A stretch of DNA of 64,000 nucleotides, from contig NZ_FPIY01000005.1 of assembly GCF_900119145.1 (NCBI RefSeq), forward strand, positions 62,001-126,000. The letters are read 5' to 3'. The notes beneath the pieces were generated by a model. The model did no database searches. It worked only from the letters and a program-made list of their open reading frames with translations, and was not told where the DNA came from. Source of the DNA: Cellulophaga fucicola (GTDB taxonomy: Bacteria; Bacteroidota; Bacteroidia; Flavobacteriales; Flavobacteriaceae). The translations under genes and the position numbers were made by a program. Shown here piece after piece: positions 63,564 through 64,000 of the stretch (the first letter of the stretch is position 1; each line of letters starts with the position of its first letter).

Positions 63564-64000
63564 ATGATATACGGTATTGGATTTTTACTGTTAATAGGGT
63601 TTGTTATTTATGGTTTTATTTCTACAAGAAAGAAAGATGTTGAGGTTTTCCCTGCCAATTGGCATAATCTATTAATTAAACATGTTCATTTTTATAAAAA
63701 TTTACCTGTTGCAGAGCAAAAACGTTTTCAGAGTCGTATGATGTTGTTTTTAAGTGAAGTTCACTTAGACAGCGTAGGTTTTGAGTTAGATGATCTTGAT
63801 AAAATATTAATTGCATCTAGCGCTGTTATTCCAGTCTTTAATTTTCCTGAATGGTACTACAAAAGTTTAAGTACGGTACTAGTGTATCCAGATCATTTTA
63901 ATGAAGATTTAGGTTTTGCTCAAACCGATGAAAACAGGCAAATTGCAGGTATGGTTGGTAACGGACAATTTAAGAATCAAATGCTTTTGTCTAGAAAGGC
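63564..64000 (+). CDS. MtfA-type zinc-dependent peptidase (M90), partial
   Basis: The frame is open from an ATG at 63564 to the right edge (145 codons, C-terminus missing). It starts with one membrane helix (about 3-20: GIGFLLLIGFVIYGF). The MtfA-like body follows: FYKNLPVAEQKRFQSRM, DKILIASSAVIPVFNFPEWYY, STVLVYPDHFN. The zinc-binding HExxH motif would lie beyond the edge. E. coli MtfA is a peptidase that interacts with the Mlc repressor; Bacteroidota homologues carry the N-terminal helix. The gene lies 29 nt after the frameshifted photolyase gene. Confidence 0.82.
   Translation, partial: MIYGIGFLLLIGFVIYGFISTRKKDVEVFPANWHNLLIKHVHFYKNLPVAEQKRFQSRMMLFLSEVHLDSVGFELDDLDKILIASSAVIPVFNFPEWYYKSLSTVLVYPDHFNEDLGFAQTDENRQIAGMVGNGQFKNQMLLSRK

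Overview
The window is chromosomal DNA from a member of the Flavobacteriaceae (phylum Bacteroidota), probably marine. The evidence is the low G+C content, the gliding/type IX secretion genes gldK-gldL-gldM-gldN, a SusC/SusD pair, promoters of the Bacteroidota type (TAnnTTTG), and several families largely confined to this group (DUF983, DUF4202, DUF2452, LptE-like and HYC_CC_PP-type proteins). No rRNA, tRNA, insertion sequence, integrase or CRISPR array was seen. The species cannot be named from the sequence alone.

Region 1 (1-7,320, minus strand) is the cell-shape operon purH-mreB-mreC-mreD-mrdA-rodA (rodA runs off the left edge), headed by a GAF-type free methionine sulfoxide reductase. Region 2 (7,463-10,602, plus) is a small metal cluster: a Cys-rich HYC_CC_PP-type protein, a TonB-dependent receptor and a secreted heavy-metal-binding protein. 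Region 3 (10,681-17,399, minus) holds groES-groEL and the housekeeping operon miaB, sigma-54 activator, lptE, TPR protein, secG. Region 4 (17,538-28,182, plus) holds a membrane protein, an LVIVD lipoprotein, topA, an arginase-fold pseudoenzyme and gldKLMN. Region 5 (28,290-32,749) holds a FAD oxidoreductase, a DUF983 protein, an ABC-F ATPase and a secreted LRR protein.

Region 6 (32,818-45,770) looks like a complete peptidoglycan-glycan utilisation locus. It has SusC/SusD for outer-membrane uptake, a DigH/YngK-like (GHL10) lipoprotein for denuded glycan strands, a secreted NagZ-type GH3 glucosaminidase fused to a beta-lactamase-fold hydrolase, a sodium/solute symporter, a DeoR-type regulator and the MurNAc-6-phosphate etherase MurQ. 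The whole block lies between two nearly identical 59/60-bp direct repeats, each containing a terminator hairpin, so it looks like a movable cassette. No MurNAc kinase lies in it.

Region 7 (45,835-61,492) is an assimilatory nitrate regulon. The minus-strand operon encodes NirB, NirD, a DUF4202 protein, a NarX-like histidine kinase and a small DUF7009-like protein. The plus strand encodes a siroheme methyltransferase, a NarK-type transporter, an outer-membrane channel, a NarL-like response regulator, a single-chain nitrate reductase (molybdenum domain fused to an FAD reductase and a 2Fe-2S domain) and a protein with a C-terminal rubredoxin. Its intergenic regions are studded with TACGTA(T) half-sites, in one place forming a perfect 7-2-7 inverted repeat like an E. 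coli NarL site. This points to a NarX/NarL-type nitrate circuit whose kinase and regulator genes are separated.

Region 8 (61,607-64,000) has a DUF2452 protein, a photolyase/cryptochrome gene with a single-base frameshift near its 3' end, and the start of an MtfA-type zinc peptidase gene that runs off the right edge.
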